Source of the DNA: Emticicia aquatica
GTDB taxonomy: Bacteria > Bacteroidota > Bacteroidia > Cytophagales > Spirosomataceae
DNA: 64,000 nt
Assembly (NCBI RefSeq): GCF_923079645.1
Contig: NZ_CAKLPY010000001.1
Location: forward strand, 1,116,001-1,180,000
Reading direction: 5' to 3'
Under the pieces are notes generated by a model. It worked only from the letters and a program-made list of their open reading frames with translations. It searched no databases and had not been told where the DNA came from. The translations under genes were made by a program, and so were the position numbers. Within the stretch, counting starts at the first letter, position 1; every line of letters starts with the position of its first letter. Below, in pieces: positions 7,544 through 15,947 of the stretch.

Positions 7544-9536
7544 TTTTTCGATTTTTAGATTTCTTTTTAGATGATTTTTTTGCAATTTTTTTAATCGCTT
7601 TTTGGGTGGCAACATATTCCTCAATGTTGACTTCGTAAACGCCCAAATTTCCGACATTATCTGTTACCTCCAACTTTAAATCACCACTAAATGTTTCGGA
7701 TTCATCTAACTTTATGGACCAGATTCTATTTGATTTATATTCATAATCCATCAAAACCCATTTATTATTAACATAACAATTGAAAGTTTTGATGCCAGAA
7801 AGATTATCTGATATAGAGAATCTTATCTCAGAAGAATCTATTCTGATAGGGCGAATAGAAGGAGCTTCCAAATCAGTGATTACCTGAAAATCGCCTAGTT
7901 CTTTGGTTTTAAATTGTATTGTATTTCCTGACCAAGTTCCACCCAAATATTTTCGCCCATCATTTACATAATAAGCACTTGTTTTTGGAGAGGTTGAAAC
8001 TCCTAAAGGGGTAAAAGAAATATTTATAAAATCTTTTAATGGAATTTTTTCTGAATTTATGGAAAGGCGGTTGCCACTTATATTGGTTTTTAAATAGAGT
8101 GTATCGTACAAGGCATCGGCAAAATCTATTTTTAAATTTGGTTCAGAATAAAATTGCCCTTTTTGTGGTAGAATCTCTTTTTTGATTCCTATTTTTTCTG
8201 AACTATTATCAACTTGTACAAAATCTGCGATTCCTTTGTTTAAATCATGAAGATAAACCGACTCTTTATTTCTTGTATATGCAAGTGGAACAGCTATTGG
8301 AATGCCTTTATTTTGCAAGATTGCAGTTGAAACTTTTGTATTTTTTGCCCGAATAGCAAGCGTATTTTCGGTAATAGAAGTTGAAATGTTTCCTGAAAAA
8401 TTACTTTCATCGGCCAATTCATCTACAAAATTTTCATTTGGCAAATCTCCTTGAATCGAAAAATTCATAGAAGTGGCATTGCCATAAGTATCTTTTACTA
8501 ATATAGAAACTCTATGCAATTGATTGTCTTTAATGATTATTTTGCCTTGATTTTTGTCAGTTTCATAAATAGAAAGTCGATTTCCATCGGCAATATAACA
8601 TTTCTGAATTCTGACACCGTTGGTTTCGGCAACATCAAAATCTATATGTACATTAATATCTTTCGAAATATCGAAAGGCATTTTTTCTAGATTAAGCTTA
8701 TAAGTAGTAATTTCATCAACTTTCACTTCTAAATCTGTCACTCCTAATCTAAAAGGTGATGTTTGACTGCGGTCATAAGTATTAAGTTCAAGACCAATTG
8801 TACCATGAACTTTTATGACATTTGGAACAGTATAGTTGCCATCAGAATTGCGAGCTGGTGCAACCGAAACACGCCCAAATTCGCCATTTACACGAGAATA
8901 AGCATTGAGTGTTTTAAGAATTACTCTTTCGATTACTGGAGCTTGTGAATCTTGGATTTCCCAAAAACCAAATTTTAAGGGATTAATGGCATTTTCAAAT
9001 TCATCACGAATTTCAAAGTGCAAATGTGGCCCACCTGAAGCACCTGTATTGCCTCCAATTGCTACAATTTCACCTTTTTTTACTGGAATTTCGTTTTCAT
9101 TTAAAGATAATTCAATATCCCAAGTCTGTTGATTATATTCTTTTCGACGAACATAATCTTCTATTCTTGCATTGAAATTTTTTAAATGACCATAAACTGT
9201 CGTAAAACCATTAGGGTGCGTAATATAAAGTACATTTCCGTAACCGCCTCGCATTACCCTAATTTTGGAAATATAGCCATCGGCAGCCGAATAAACTTGG
9301 TAACCTTCAACACCTCCAGTGCGAATATCAACTCCAGCATGAAAATGGTTGGTTCGTAAATCTCCAAAGCCACCAGAAAGCGAGGCTTGTTGACCAGGTT
9401 GTATTGGAAAGATAAAATAGCCTTGTGGATAATCTTGAGTAGCTCTTCGTTTTTGGGCGAATGCCTGCATTGAAGTAGTATCCGAAACTAAATATATTAT
9501 AAGCAAAAGTGTACTTAAAATGCGTGTGATAATCAT
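7476..9536 (-). CDS. Secreted M23 (LytM) metallopeptidase with basic C-terminal tail
   Basis: 686 residues with a signal peptide (MIITRILSTLLLIIYLVSD through QAFAQ). The LytM zinc domain comes early: GGFGDLRTNHFHAGVDIRTG (first His and Asp ligands, about 54-73), YGHLKNF, and the HLHFEI motif near 172. The rest is beta-rich and probably a series of Ig-like domains. The last 45 residues are almost all K, R and S, an unusual tail whose coding sequence overlaps the start of bcp. LytM enzymes cut peptidoglycan cross-bridges, or act as non-catalytic activators. Ligands look intact, so an active endopeptidase in cell-wall remodelling is likely. Confidence 0.88.
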   Translation of the reverse strand: MIITRILSTLLLIIYLVSDTTSMQAFAQKRRATQDYPQGYFIFPIQPGQQASLSGGFGDLRTNHFHAGVDIRTGGVEGYQVYSAADGYISKIRVMRGGYGNVLYITHPNGFTTVYGHLKNFNARIEDYVRRKEYNQQTWDIELSLNENEIPVKKGEIVAIGGNTGASGGPHLHFEIRDEFENAINPLKFGFWEIQDSQAPVIERVILKTLNAYSRVNGEFGRVSVAPARNSDGNYTVPNVIKVHGTIGLELNTYDRSQTSPFRLGVTDLEVKVDEITTYKLNLEKMPFDISKDINVHIDFDVAETNGVRIQKCYIADGNRLSIYETDKNQGKIIIKDNQLHRVSILVKDTYGNATSMNFSIQGDLPNENFVDELADESNFSGNISTSITENTLAIRAKNTKVSTAILQNKGIPIAVPLAYTRNKESVYLHDLNKGIADFVQVDNSSEKIGIKKEILPQKGQFYSEPNLKIDFADALYDTLYLKTNISGNRLSINSEKIPLKDFINISFTPLGVSTSPKTSAYYVNDGRKYLGGTWSGNTIQFKTKELGDFQVITDLEAPSIRPIRIDSSEIRFSISDNLSGIKTFNCYVNNKWVLMDYEYKSNRIWSIKLDESETFSGDLKLEVTDNVGNLGVYEVNIEEYVATQKAIKKIAKKSSKKKSKNRKNVSHSRKSSTKHSSKKSKRKRR

Positions 9537-9617
9537 AATTCCTCTAGCCCCTAAAAGAGGATTTTTTTAAAAGTATATTTATGGAATAGTAAATTGATAA
9601 AAACTGCTTTTTATGAA

Positions 9618-10229
9618 TTACTTAACCTCGAATTCCAACATTTTTTCATTTTCAATAAAAGCTGTCAATGTATCACCAACTTTTACTGACGCTACGCCTG
9701 CGGGTGTTCCTGTAAAAATAATATCACCTGTTTTGAGTGTGAAATATTTAGAAATAAATGCAATAATAGTATCAATCGGGAAAAGCATCATTGATGTATT
9801 TCCTTCTTGCCTTAAAGCACCATTTACATCTAAGTGAAAGTTGAGGTCTGTTAAATCTGTAAATTTTGACTTAGGTACAAAAGCTGAAATAGGAGCGGAG
9901 CCATTAAATCCTTTGGCCAAATCCCAAGGTAAACCTTTTGCTTTTAACTTCGACTGAATATCTCTTGCTGTAAAATCAATACCGATTCCTATTTCCTCAT
10001 AGTATTTATGAGCAAATTTTTCCTCAATATTTTTCCCCATTTTGCTGATTTTAACAATAATTTCAACTTCATGGTGAATATCTTGCGAATAATCAGGGTA
10101 GTAGAACGGCTCGCCATCCTTCAAAATTGCGGTTTCTGGTTTTGTGAAAATGACAGGTTCTTCAGGACGCTCGTTGTTCAATTCTTTGATATGTTCGGCG
10201 TAATTTCTACCAATTGCGATAATTTTCAT
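9618..10229 (-). CDS. Fumarylacetoacetate hydrolase (FAH) family protein
   Basis: 203 residues with FAH hallmarks: MKIIAIGRNYAEHIKEL, the metal ligands in HHEVEIIVKI (HxE), GIGIDFTARDIQ (Asp), the KGFNGSAP substrate loop and the FTGTPAGV C-terminal motif. Small members of this size include acylpyruvate hydrolases and oxaloacetate decarboxylase/tautomerases that act on C-C bonds beta to a keto group with Mg2+. The exact substrate cannot be read from the sequence. It is transcribed toward the M23 gene 81 bases away. Confidence 0.88.
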   Translation of the reverse strand: MKIIAIGRNYAEHIKELNNERPEEPVIFTKPETAILKDGEPFYYPDYSQDIHHEVEIIVKISKMGKNIEEKFAHKYYEEIGIGIDFTARDIQSKLKAKGLPWDLAKGFNGSAPISAFVPKSKFTDLTDLNFHLDVNGALRQEGNTSMMLFPIDTIIAFISKYFTLKTGDIIFTGTPAGVASVKVGDTLTAFIENEKMLEFEVK

Positions 10230-10442
10230 GTAAAAATATTCTAAAATTTAAGAAAGAGTTTCAGACGAATTAACCAAATTTGTGCGTTATTCAGACAATT
10301 CTATTTACAAAAATAGGTATTTTATCTATTAGAAACGTTCCGTGAGTGGCATAATTTTTTAATCAGACCAAATATTACTCCAAGATAATTGTAATATTTT
10401 GGTTATAATCTTCGTCTAAAATAAAATTTAATAATATACAAA

Positions 10443-11282
10443 ATGAAAATCTTTTTTAAATCTTCAGTAGTTGCTTTTGCTTTATTTACGCTTATTTTAG
10501 CTTGCCAACGCGTGCCGTTAACTGGCCGAAAACAGTTTGTTGGGTTGGTTTCTAATGAACAAATGATTACGATGAGTTTTGCCGAATATAAAGGTTTCAT
10601 GGATACATCAAAAGTTGTTTCTTTGAAAGCAAAAGACGCAGAAATGATTGCCCGTGTTGGTGGTCGAATAAAAACAGCCGTTGAAAACTATTTAATTCAA
10701 AATAATTATAGCCAAGTAATTGATGGCTATCAATGGGAGTTTAAATTGGTGGAGAGCAAAGAATTGAACGCATGGTGTATGCCTGGTGGAAAGGTTTGTT
10801 TTTATACAGGAATCTTACCTATTTGTAAAGATGAAGCTGGAATTGCTGTTGTGATGGGGCATGAAATTGCTCATGCTATTGCGAGCCACGGTCGTGAAAG
10901 AATGAGTCAAGCAATGGCAGCTCAGGGAATAACTCAGTTAGGAGCGATTGGTGCTGGGGTTGCAACTGGTAATCAACAAGTAATGGAAATAGCAGGACAA
11001 GTGCTAGGCGTTGGTTCACAACTCGGATTTGTGTTGCCAAATAGCCGTAAACAAGAATCTGAAGCCGATAAATTGGGATTAATATTTATGTCAATGGCGG
11101 GTTATAATCCTCAAAATGCAGTTGATTTTTGGCAAAGAATGGCAGAAGCTGGTTCAAAATCGCAAAAACCACCAAAATTACTTTCAACACACCCAGCCGA
11201 CGAAACACGTATTGCTGATTTGAAAGCTCAACTTCCGCAAGCACAAAAGTATTATCAAGTTTATAGTGGAAATAAAAAATGA
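10443..11282 (+). CDS. M48-family zinc metalloprotease, lipoprotein (Oma1/LoiP-like)
   Basis: 279 residues with a lipoprotein signal (hydrophobic stretch ending LILACQR, Cys about 20). The zinc motif is HEIAHAIASHGRERM, with a third ligand Glu in QESEADKLGLIFMSMAGY. The pattern matches the periplasmic Oma1/YcaL/LoiP branch of M48, which degrades misfolded envelope proteins. Its stop codon overlaps the ATG of the next gene (ATGA), so it is probably coexpressed with the GNAT gene. Family sure, target proteins unknown. Confidence 0.92.
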   Translation: MKIFFKSSVVAFALFTLILACQRVPLTGRKQFVGLVSNEQMITMSFAEYKGFMDTSKVVSLKAKDAEMIARVGGRIKTAVENYLIQNNYSQVIDGYQWEFKLVESKELNAWCMPGGKVCFYTGILPICKDEAGIAVVMGHEIAHAIASHGRERMSQAMAAQGITQLGAIGAGVATGNQQVMEIAGQVLGVGSQLGFVLPNSRKQESEADKLGLIFMSMAGYNPQNAVDFWQRMAEAGSKSQKPPKLLSTHPADETRIADLKAQLPQAQKYYQVYSGNKK

Positions 11283-11689
11283 TTCATATCAAGAAAATTG
11301 ATGCTAACGAAACTTGGCCACTTAGACATAAAGTGATGTGGCCAAACGAACCTCTAGAATTTGTTATTTTACCTAATGACGATGAGGGGATTCATTACGG
11401 ATTCTTTGAAAATGAAAAATTAGTTTCAGTTATTTCGTTATTTATCAACCATGATGAAGGTCAATTTAGGAAATTTGCAACTGACATTGAATCCCAAAGA
11501 AAAGGCTATGGCACGCAATTGCTGAATTATTTGATTAATGAAGCTAAATTGTTAAATATCAAACGATTAACTTGTTCTGCTAGAGTTTCAGCGATTGGGT
11601 TTTATAAGAAGTTTGGTATGAAAACTTGCTCTGAAATAGCTAGAAAAAATGGTAAAGATTTTATTAAAATGGAACTGATTTTGAAATAA
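11279..11689 (+). CDS. GNAT-family N-acetyltransferase
   Basis: 136 residues. The acetyl-CoA binding motif A is seen in FATDIESQRKGYGTQLLNYL (about 66-85), followed by RLTCSARVSAIGFYKKFGMK, where GFYKKFGM is the usual motif B segment. The substrate is unknown. It overlaps the M48 gene by 4 bases, implying translational coupling, and is followed 23 bases later by a DinB-like gene. Confidence 0.88.
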   Translation: MIHIKKIDANETWPLRHKVMWPNEPLEFVILPNDDEGIHYGFFENEKLVSVISLFINHDEGQFRKFATDIESQRKGYGTQLLNYLINEAKLLNIKRLTCSARVSAIGFYKKFGMKTCSEIARKNGKDFIKMELILK

Positions 11690-11712
11690 GTTTTTAACCT
11701 TAAAATATTTTT

Positions 11713-12156
11713 ATGCTTGATTCTTTAATACTGTTGTACGACCGTGACCTTCAAAAACTCATTACAGAAATTGATGCGTATAAAATTGAAAGTGATTTAT
11801 GGCTGATTCGTGGAGAAATTAAGAATTCAGCAGGAAATCTTTGCTTGCATTTAATCGGAAACCTAAATCATTATATTGGACATCAATTAGGAAACACAGA
11901 TTATGTAAGAAATCGACCTCTGGAATTTGAAGACAAAGATATTCCAAAAGAAAAATTAATTTTTAATATTGAAGCAACACGAGAGATGTTGAAACGTGTT
12001 TTACCAAATATTTCAGCGGATGTTTTAGCTCAAAACCATACAGAAGAGTTTTATGGCGGAAATCATTCAAACGAATATTTTTTGATTCATCTTCTGACCC
12101 ACCTTAACTATCATTTAGGACAAATAAATTATCATAGAAGATTGGTAAATGCTTGA
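11713..12156 (+). CDS. DinB-like four-helix metal-binding protein (DUF1572-type)
   Basis: 147 residues, all-helical. Candidate metal ligands lie in LIGNLNHYIGHQLG (about residues 54-60) and near the C-terminus in HLLTHLNYHLGQINYHRR. This arrangement matches the DinB/YfiT superfamily, which includes thiol-dependent transferases such as bacillithiol and mycothiol enzymes. The specific reaction is not known. It probably ends the M48-GNAT operon and converges with the cupin gene across a bidirectional terminator. Confidence 0.75.
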   Translation: MLDSLILLYDRDLQKLITEIDAYKIESDLWLIRGEIKNSAGNLCLHLIGNLNHYIGHQLGNTDYVRNRPLEFEDKDIPKEKLIFNIEATREMLKRVLPNISADVLAQNHTEEFYGGNHSNEYFLIHLLTHLNYHLGQINYHRRLVNA

Positions 12157-12164
12157 TAATAAGG

Positions 12165-12206
12165 AAAGTAACTGATAAGGAAAATCTAATTTTATCAGTT
12201 ACTTTT
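12165..12206. terminator. Bidirectional terminator between convergent genes
   Basis: A 14-base stem (AAAGTAACTGATAA / TTATCAGTTACTTT) sits between the stop at 12156 (plus) and the stop at 12214 (minus). Confidence 0.75.
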
Positions 12207-12213
12207 ATATATA

Positions 12214-12723
12214 TCATCTTCCAAAATCGTCTTGTACACGCACAATATCATCTTCATCCGATGGATTTTCTGGGTCAGTATGTTGCCATATTTCAGCAAT
12301 AATGCCCCATTCATCTAAGCCAATTAGGCGATGTCTTTCCCCTTGTTTTAGATTGATAATTGTTCCTAAAGGTAATGTTTGAAGTTCATTTTCTTCATCC
12401 GTTTCACTTGTAACCACACCCGCAGTTCCGCCTACAACTTTCCAAATTTCGGCACGGCGGAAATGATATTGCCAAGATAAGCGTTTTTGTGGAGCAACAA
12501 CTAAAATTTTTGGACTAAGTTTACGACCAATTCCGAAATCATTTACTGATAAATGAGGGAAATAAGTTTCGATAAATTTAGGAGCTTGAGATTCATCTAG
12601 TACAAAAAAACCTCCCCACGGACGGCTTTGGTCTTGTTTGTCAATGTTAAATCCCAAATCAGTAATTACTTTTTCTACTGCTTCAAAGACTGATGCTTTT
12701 TCTGTTTCTGCCGAAAATTTCAT
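12214..12723 (-). CDS. Cupin-type sugar-phosphate isomerase-like protein (type II PMI C-terminal-like)
   Basis: 169 residues forming a single beta-barrel cupin: RLSWQYHFRRAEIWKVVGG (first cupin motif), LKQGERHRLIG and EIWQHTDPENPSDEDDIVRV followed by QDDFGR. The last motif is typical of the type II phosphomannose isomerase domain and of proteins annotated as phosphoheptose isomerase in Cytophagales. Unlike ManC-type enzymes there is no nucleotidyltransferase domain. It probably acts on a sugar phosphate feeding envelope glycans, but that is inference. It has its own consensus promoter. Confidence 0.75.
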   Translation of the reverse strand: MKFSAETEKASVFEAVEKVITDLGFNIDKQDQSRPWGGFFVLDESQAPKFIETYFPHLSVNDFGIGRKLSPKILVVAPQKRLSWQYHFRRAEIWKVVGGTAGVVTSETDEENELQTLPLGTIINLKQGERHRLIGLDEWGIIAEIWQHTDPENPSDEDDIVRVQDDFGR

Positions 12724-12767
12724 GTGAATGTATATGAATGGATGATTTAAAGAATTACTTTTGCGAG

Positions 12768-12798
12768 CAAATTTAGTATTTTAAAAAGGCTATAACAA
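12768..12798 (-). promoter_or_regulatory. Promoter of the cupin gene
   Basis: On the minus strand TTG (CAA at 12796-12798) is followed by 20 bases and TAAATTTG (12768-12775), the exact Bacteroidota -33/-7 form. The expected transcript start is about 38 bases before the ATG at 12723. Confidence 0.7.
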
Positions 12799-12881
12799 GT
12801 ATAAAATAGAATTACTTGGTTCAAATTTTATTTTTTTTTCATAAAATAAATTAAAGGCCTGAATTTGTTTTCCAAATCTAA

Positions 12882-13787
12882 ATGATGATGAAAGTTGAGA
12901 AAATAGATACGTTTACGGGACATCGAGATTGTATTTATGCTTTGGAGAAAACAGGCGAAAAACAACGTTTTTTTTCGGCAGCAGGCGATGGTTTTGTAGT
13001 TCGTTGGAATTTGCAAAAACCTGATGTTGGAGAATTGATTGCAAAAGTTGGACATTCAGTATATGCTTTGTCTTATTTACAAGAAGAAAATCAATTATGG
13101 ATTGCCGAAAATTTTGAAGGCATTCATGTTATTGATGTTGAAACAAAACAGGAACTTCGTTCGTTAAAATTAGCACCAACCAATTATTTTGATATTCAGA
13201 TTTATAATAATCAGGCATTTGTGGCTGGAGGAGATGGCGTAATAACGGTAATTGATGTCGATAATTTTAGTTTCCGAAAGCATATAAAAGTTTCTTCTGA
13301 AAGTGCAAGGTGTTTGACAATTAATCCAGTTGAAAGAGAATTTGCCGCTGGTTTTAGTGATAATTCGATTAAAATTTTTGATTTGCACACATTTGAACTC
13401 AAAAAAGTAATTGAAGCCCACACAAATTCTGTTTTTGCTCTGAAATATTCACCAGATTTCAGATTATTACTTTCTGGAAGTAGAGATGCTCGACTTAAAA
13501 TTTGGAACGTTGAACAAGATTATTCTTTAGAAAAAGAAATTGTAGCTCATACTTTTGCAATAAATAATATTGCTTTTAGCCCTGATGAAAAATTATTTGC
13601 TACGTGTAGCATGGATAAATCAATAAAAATTTGGGATGCTGTTACTTTTAAGCTTTTAAAAGTAATTGATAGAGCAAGACACGCTGGACACGGAACTTCA
13701 GTCAATAAGTTACTTTGGAGCGACTATGAGAATCAGATTGTATCGGGAAGTGACGACCGAACAATTTCAGTTTGGAAATTGTCGTAA
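12882..13787 (+). CDS. WD40-repeat beta-propeller protein
   Basis: 301 residues without a signal peptide, so probably cytoplasmic. Successive WD40 blades can be read: IDTFTGHRDCIYALEKTG, KVGHSVYALSYL, the HTNSVFALKYSPDFRLLLSG / SRDARLKIWNV blade, the AHTFAINNIAFSPDEKLFAT / CSMDKSIKIWD blade and VSGSDDRTISVWKLS. About seven blades fit the length. Such propellers are protein-protein scaffolds. Three in-frame ATGs (12882, 12885, 12888) make the exact start uncertain. Partner unknown. Confidence 0.9.
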   Translation: MMMKVEKIDTFTGHRDCIYALEKTGEKQRFFSAAGDGFVVRWNLQKPDVGELIAKVGHSVYALSYLQEENQLWIAENFEGIHVIDVETKQELRSLKLAPTNYFDIQIYNNQAFVAGGDGVITVIDVDNFSFRKHIKVSSESARCLTINPVEREFAAGFSDNSIKIFDLHTFELKKVIEAHTNSVFALKYSPDFRLLLSGSRDARLKIWNVEQDYSLEKEIVAHTFAINNIAFSPDEKLFATCSMDKSIKIWDAVTFKLLKVIDRARHAGHGTSVNKLLWSDYENQIVSGSDDRTISVWKLS

Positions 13788-13857
13788 ATTCACCAATATA
13801 TGTTGTCTTTTTTGAAGAAAACAAGTAAAATATTAATATAAAACATACTTTTTTTGT

Positions 13858-13865
13858 TACTTTTG
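13858..13865 (+). promoter_or_regulatory. Possible -7 element for the divIVA-like gene
   Basis: TACTTTTG matches TAnnTTTG and lies 133 bases before the ATG at 13998. No TTG lies at the normal distance upstream, so only the -7 half is supported. Confidence 0.35.
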
Positions 13866-13917
13866 CTGATTGACTTATATATTTAGTTAAATTTTTGATA
13901 TAGGAATATTATTTTCA

Positions 13918-13995
13918 ATGTATTTCAGCAATCGAAATGGGCGAACTATTGCTCCATCATCAAAAACGTTTCAGAATTTCCTAAAACATTTTTAA
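13918..13995 (+). CDS. Possible 25-codon upstream ORF before the divIVA-like gene
   Basis: An ATG at 13918 opens a 25-residue frame (MYFSNRNGRTIAPSSKTFQ and six more residues) whose TAA ends two bases before the divIVA ATG at 13998. The spacing would allow translational coupling. It could equally be chance in a leader; no other evidence supports it. Confidence 0.25.
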   Translation: MYFSNRNGRTIAPSSKTFQNFLKHF

Positions 13996-13997
13996 CA

Positions 13998-15506
13998 ATG
14001 AAGATTACACCTCTCGAAATACGCCAGCATGAATTCGAAAAAACATTTAGAGGCTATAATATTGAAGAAGTAGATAGTTTTTTGGCAAATCTTTCGCAAG
14101 AATGGGAACGAGTTCTTAATGAGAGCAAGATGCTGAGAATGCAGCTTGAAATTGCTGAAAAAGAAGCCAATAAGTTGCGTGAGATTGAAATGACGCTGTT
14201 CAAAACTTTGAAAACTGCTGAAGATACTAGCACAATGATTACCGAACAGGCAAATCAACAGGCCGATAAATATCTTCAAGAAGCTAAGATATTAGGTGAA
14301 AAAACACTAATCGAAGCTCAGCAAAGAGCTAATGATATTATCAGACAAGCTGAAAGTAGAGCAAAATATATTAAGGATGAGGTTTTAGGTGATGTGAAAG
14401 TACTCGAACGAGATTTTCGTGCGATGGACCATTACAAAACTAATTTGTTGGTACAAATGAGAAGTCTATCGAATGCAACTTTAGACCATGTACAAAGATT
14501 TGAAGAAAAATTTGATAAAGAAGGAGTTGAAGCAAAATTTAAAGAAGCAACATCGCTATTGTCTGGAAATGAAAGCCAGAAGTCGAAAACCGATGATGTA
14601 ACAACTCAAATTGAGAATAGACAGATTGAGCAAGTTGTTTTTGAAGTTAATGAGCCGATAGTTGAGGAAGAAAAAATTGAAGAAACATTGACCGAGGAAA
14701 CTACTGAGGTTTCTATAGAGGAAGTTGTTTCTCAAAATAATGCTGAAACTGAAGTTTATCTTGAGGATTCGTTGGCCGAAGAAACCGTAACGATTCAAGA
14801 AGAGGAAAATGAGGTTATTGAAAAAAGCGTTGAAGACTCAGTAATTCTTGAAACAAAAGTGAATACTTTTAGTGAAGAACCAGTAAAAAATAGCGTTCCA
14901 AAAGATGATGAATTAGAAGTTATTGAAGGAATTGGGCCAAAAATTGCGATGGTTCTTTATGACGCAGGAATTTTTACTTTTCGTGATTTAGCCATAACTC
15001 CTGTATATAAAATTCAAGAAATTTTAGATGCAGCTGGGCCACAATTTGCGAGCCATGACCCAAGCACATGGACGCAACAAGCGAAACTTGCTGCAGAAGG
15101 TCGTTGGGCAGATTTGGAAGCTTTGAAGTTTTATTTGGTTGGAGGAAGAGAACCTAAAAAAGATGAGGTTGAGGAGATTCATGAAACTATTGAAGAAAAT
15201 GAAATCATAGAAGTTGTTGAAGAAACCAAAATTGTAGAAGAGCCAGAAATCGAAATTCCAGTAATTGAAGAAGTAATTGATACTACACCCTCATTTACAG
15301 CAGCTCCGATTCAAAGCGAAAATAATTTGGATTCAATAACAGAGGAAATGCTTGAAAAAGTAAATAAAGTTAAAGCTGCAATCAGAAAGGCGATGGTTGA
15401 AAAAAATGATGGACTTACCAAAGATACAACGCCACTTCCGACTGTAAACGATATTATTGCTAAGAATGAAAGTTCATCGGGTAGTTCTTTTTTTGATAAC
15501 CTTTGA
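13998..15506 (+). CDS. DivIVA-domain protein with acidic linker and helix-hairpin-helix module
   Basis: 502 residues in three parts. Residues 1-190 begin MKITPLEIRQHEFEKTFRGY and NIEEVDSFL, the DivIVA membrane-binding start, followed by a long coiled coil. Residues about 195-300 are a Glu-rich linker. Residues about 305-375 (LEVIEGIGPKIAMVLYDAG to WTQQAKLAAEGRWADLEALK) form the HHH module that also occurs as a C-terminal extension of ribosomal protein L21 in Bacteroidota. A second acidic linker and a short tail ending SSFFDNL follow. DivIVA proteins mark curved membrane at poles and septa; the HHH suggests nucleic-acid or ribosome contact. Role inferred. Confidence 0.82.
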   Translation: MKITPLEIRQHEFEKTFRGYNIEEVDSFLANLSQEWERVLNESKMLRMQLEIAEKEANKLREIEMTLFKTLKTAEDTSTMITEQANQQADKYLQEAKILGEKTLIEAQQRANDIIRQAESRAKYIKDEVLGDVKVLERDFRAMDHYKTNLLVQMRSLSNATLDHVQRFEEKFDKEGVEAKFKEATSLLSGNESQKSKTDDVTTQIENRQIEQVVFEVNEPIVEEEKIEETLTEETTEVSIEEVVSQNNAETEVYLEDSLAEETVTIQEEENEVIEKSVEDSVILETKVNTFSEEPVKNSVPKDDELEVIEGIGPKIAMVLYDAGIFTFRDLAITPVYKIQEILDAAGPQFASHDPSTWTQQAKLAAEGRWADLEALKFYLVGGREPKKDEVEEIHETIEENEIIEVVEETKIVEEPEIEIPVIEEVIDTTPSFTAAPIQSENNLDSITEEMLEKVNKVKAAIRKAMVEKNDGLTKDTTPLPTVNDIIAKNESSSGSSFFDNL

Positions 15507-15521
15507 TGATATAATTATAGT

Positions 15522-15555
15522 AAAAAGGTTCAAGCAACAACTTGAACCTTTTTTT
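15522..15555 (+). terminator. Terminator after the divIVA-like gene
   Basis: Perfect 13-base stem AAAAAGGTTCAAG / CTTGAACCTTTTT with loop CAACAA, 16 bases after the stop codon. Confidence 0.88.
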
Positions 15556-15590
15556 GTTTCTTTTTCTAAATATTGATTAATCATTAATTT

Positions 15591-15944
15591 ATGGGAATTA
15601 TTTCTCTTGAAGGATTAGAATTCTTTGCTTATCATGGATACTATGATGAGGAACAAAAAATTGGGAATAAGTATTCGATTGATATTGCAATTAAAGCAGA
15701 TTTAAGTCGGGCTGCTCAAGAAGATAAATTAAAATTGACGGTAAATTATGAAGTTGTCTATAAAATAATAGCCGATGTTATGAAAGAAAAACATCGGCTA
15801 TTAGAACATATTGCATATAAAATTATAGAAGCTGTAAAAATTCAGTTTCCATATATTGAAGCTGTAACAGTTAGTGTATCAAAATTTAATCCGCCGATTG
15901 GTGGCGTTTGTGAACGTTCAAAGGTTACAATATCTATTCCTTAA
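15591..15944 (+). CDS. folB: Dihydroneopterin aldolase
   Basis: 117 residues, normal FolB length. Signatures are MGIISLEGLEFFAYHGYYDEE (substrate-binding FxxxHG), VNYEVVYKIIADVM with the anchoring Glu, HRLLEHIAYKI and the terminal VSVSKFNPPIGG with the catalytic Lys. It converts 7,8-dihydroneopterin to 6-hydroxymethyl-dihydropterin in folate synthesis. The stop is only 3 bases from the convergent stop of the M1 peptidase gene, with no room for a terminator between them. Confidence 0.93.
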   Translation: MGIISLEGLEFFAYHGYYDEEQKIGNKYSIDIAIKADLSRAAQEDKLKLTVNYEVVYKIIADVMKEKHRLLEHIAYKIIEAVKIQFPYIEAVTVSVSKFNPPIGGVCERSKVTISIP

Positions 15945-15947
15945 TGG

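Noticed and set aside
7544-7657. N-terminal extension of Bcp
   Set aside because: The extra residues are the peptidase tail read in another frame and are not part of any Bcp.
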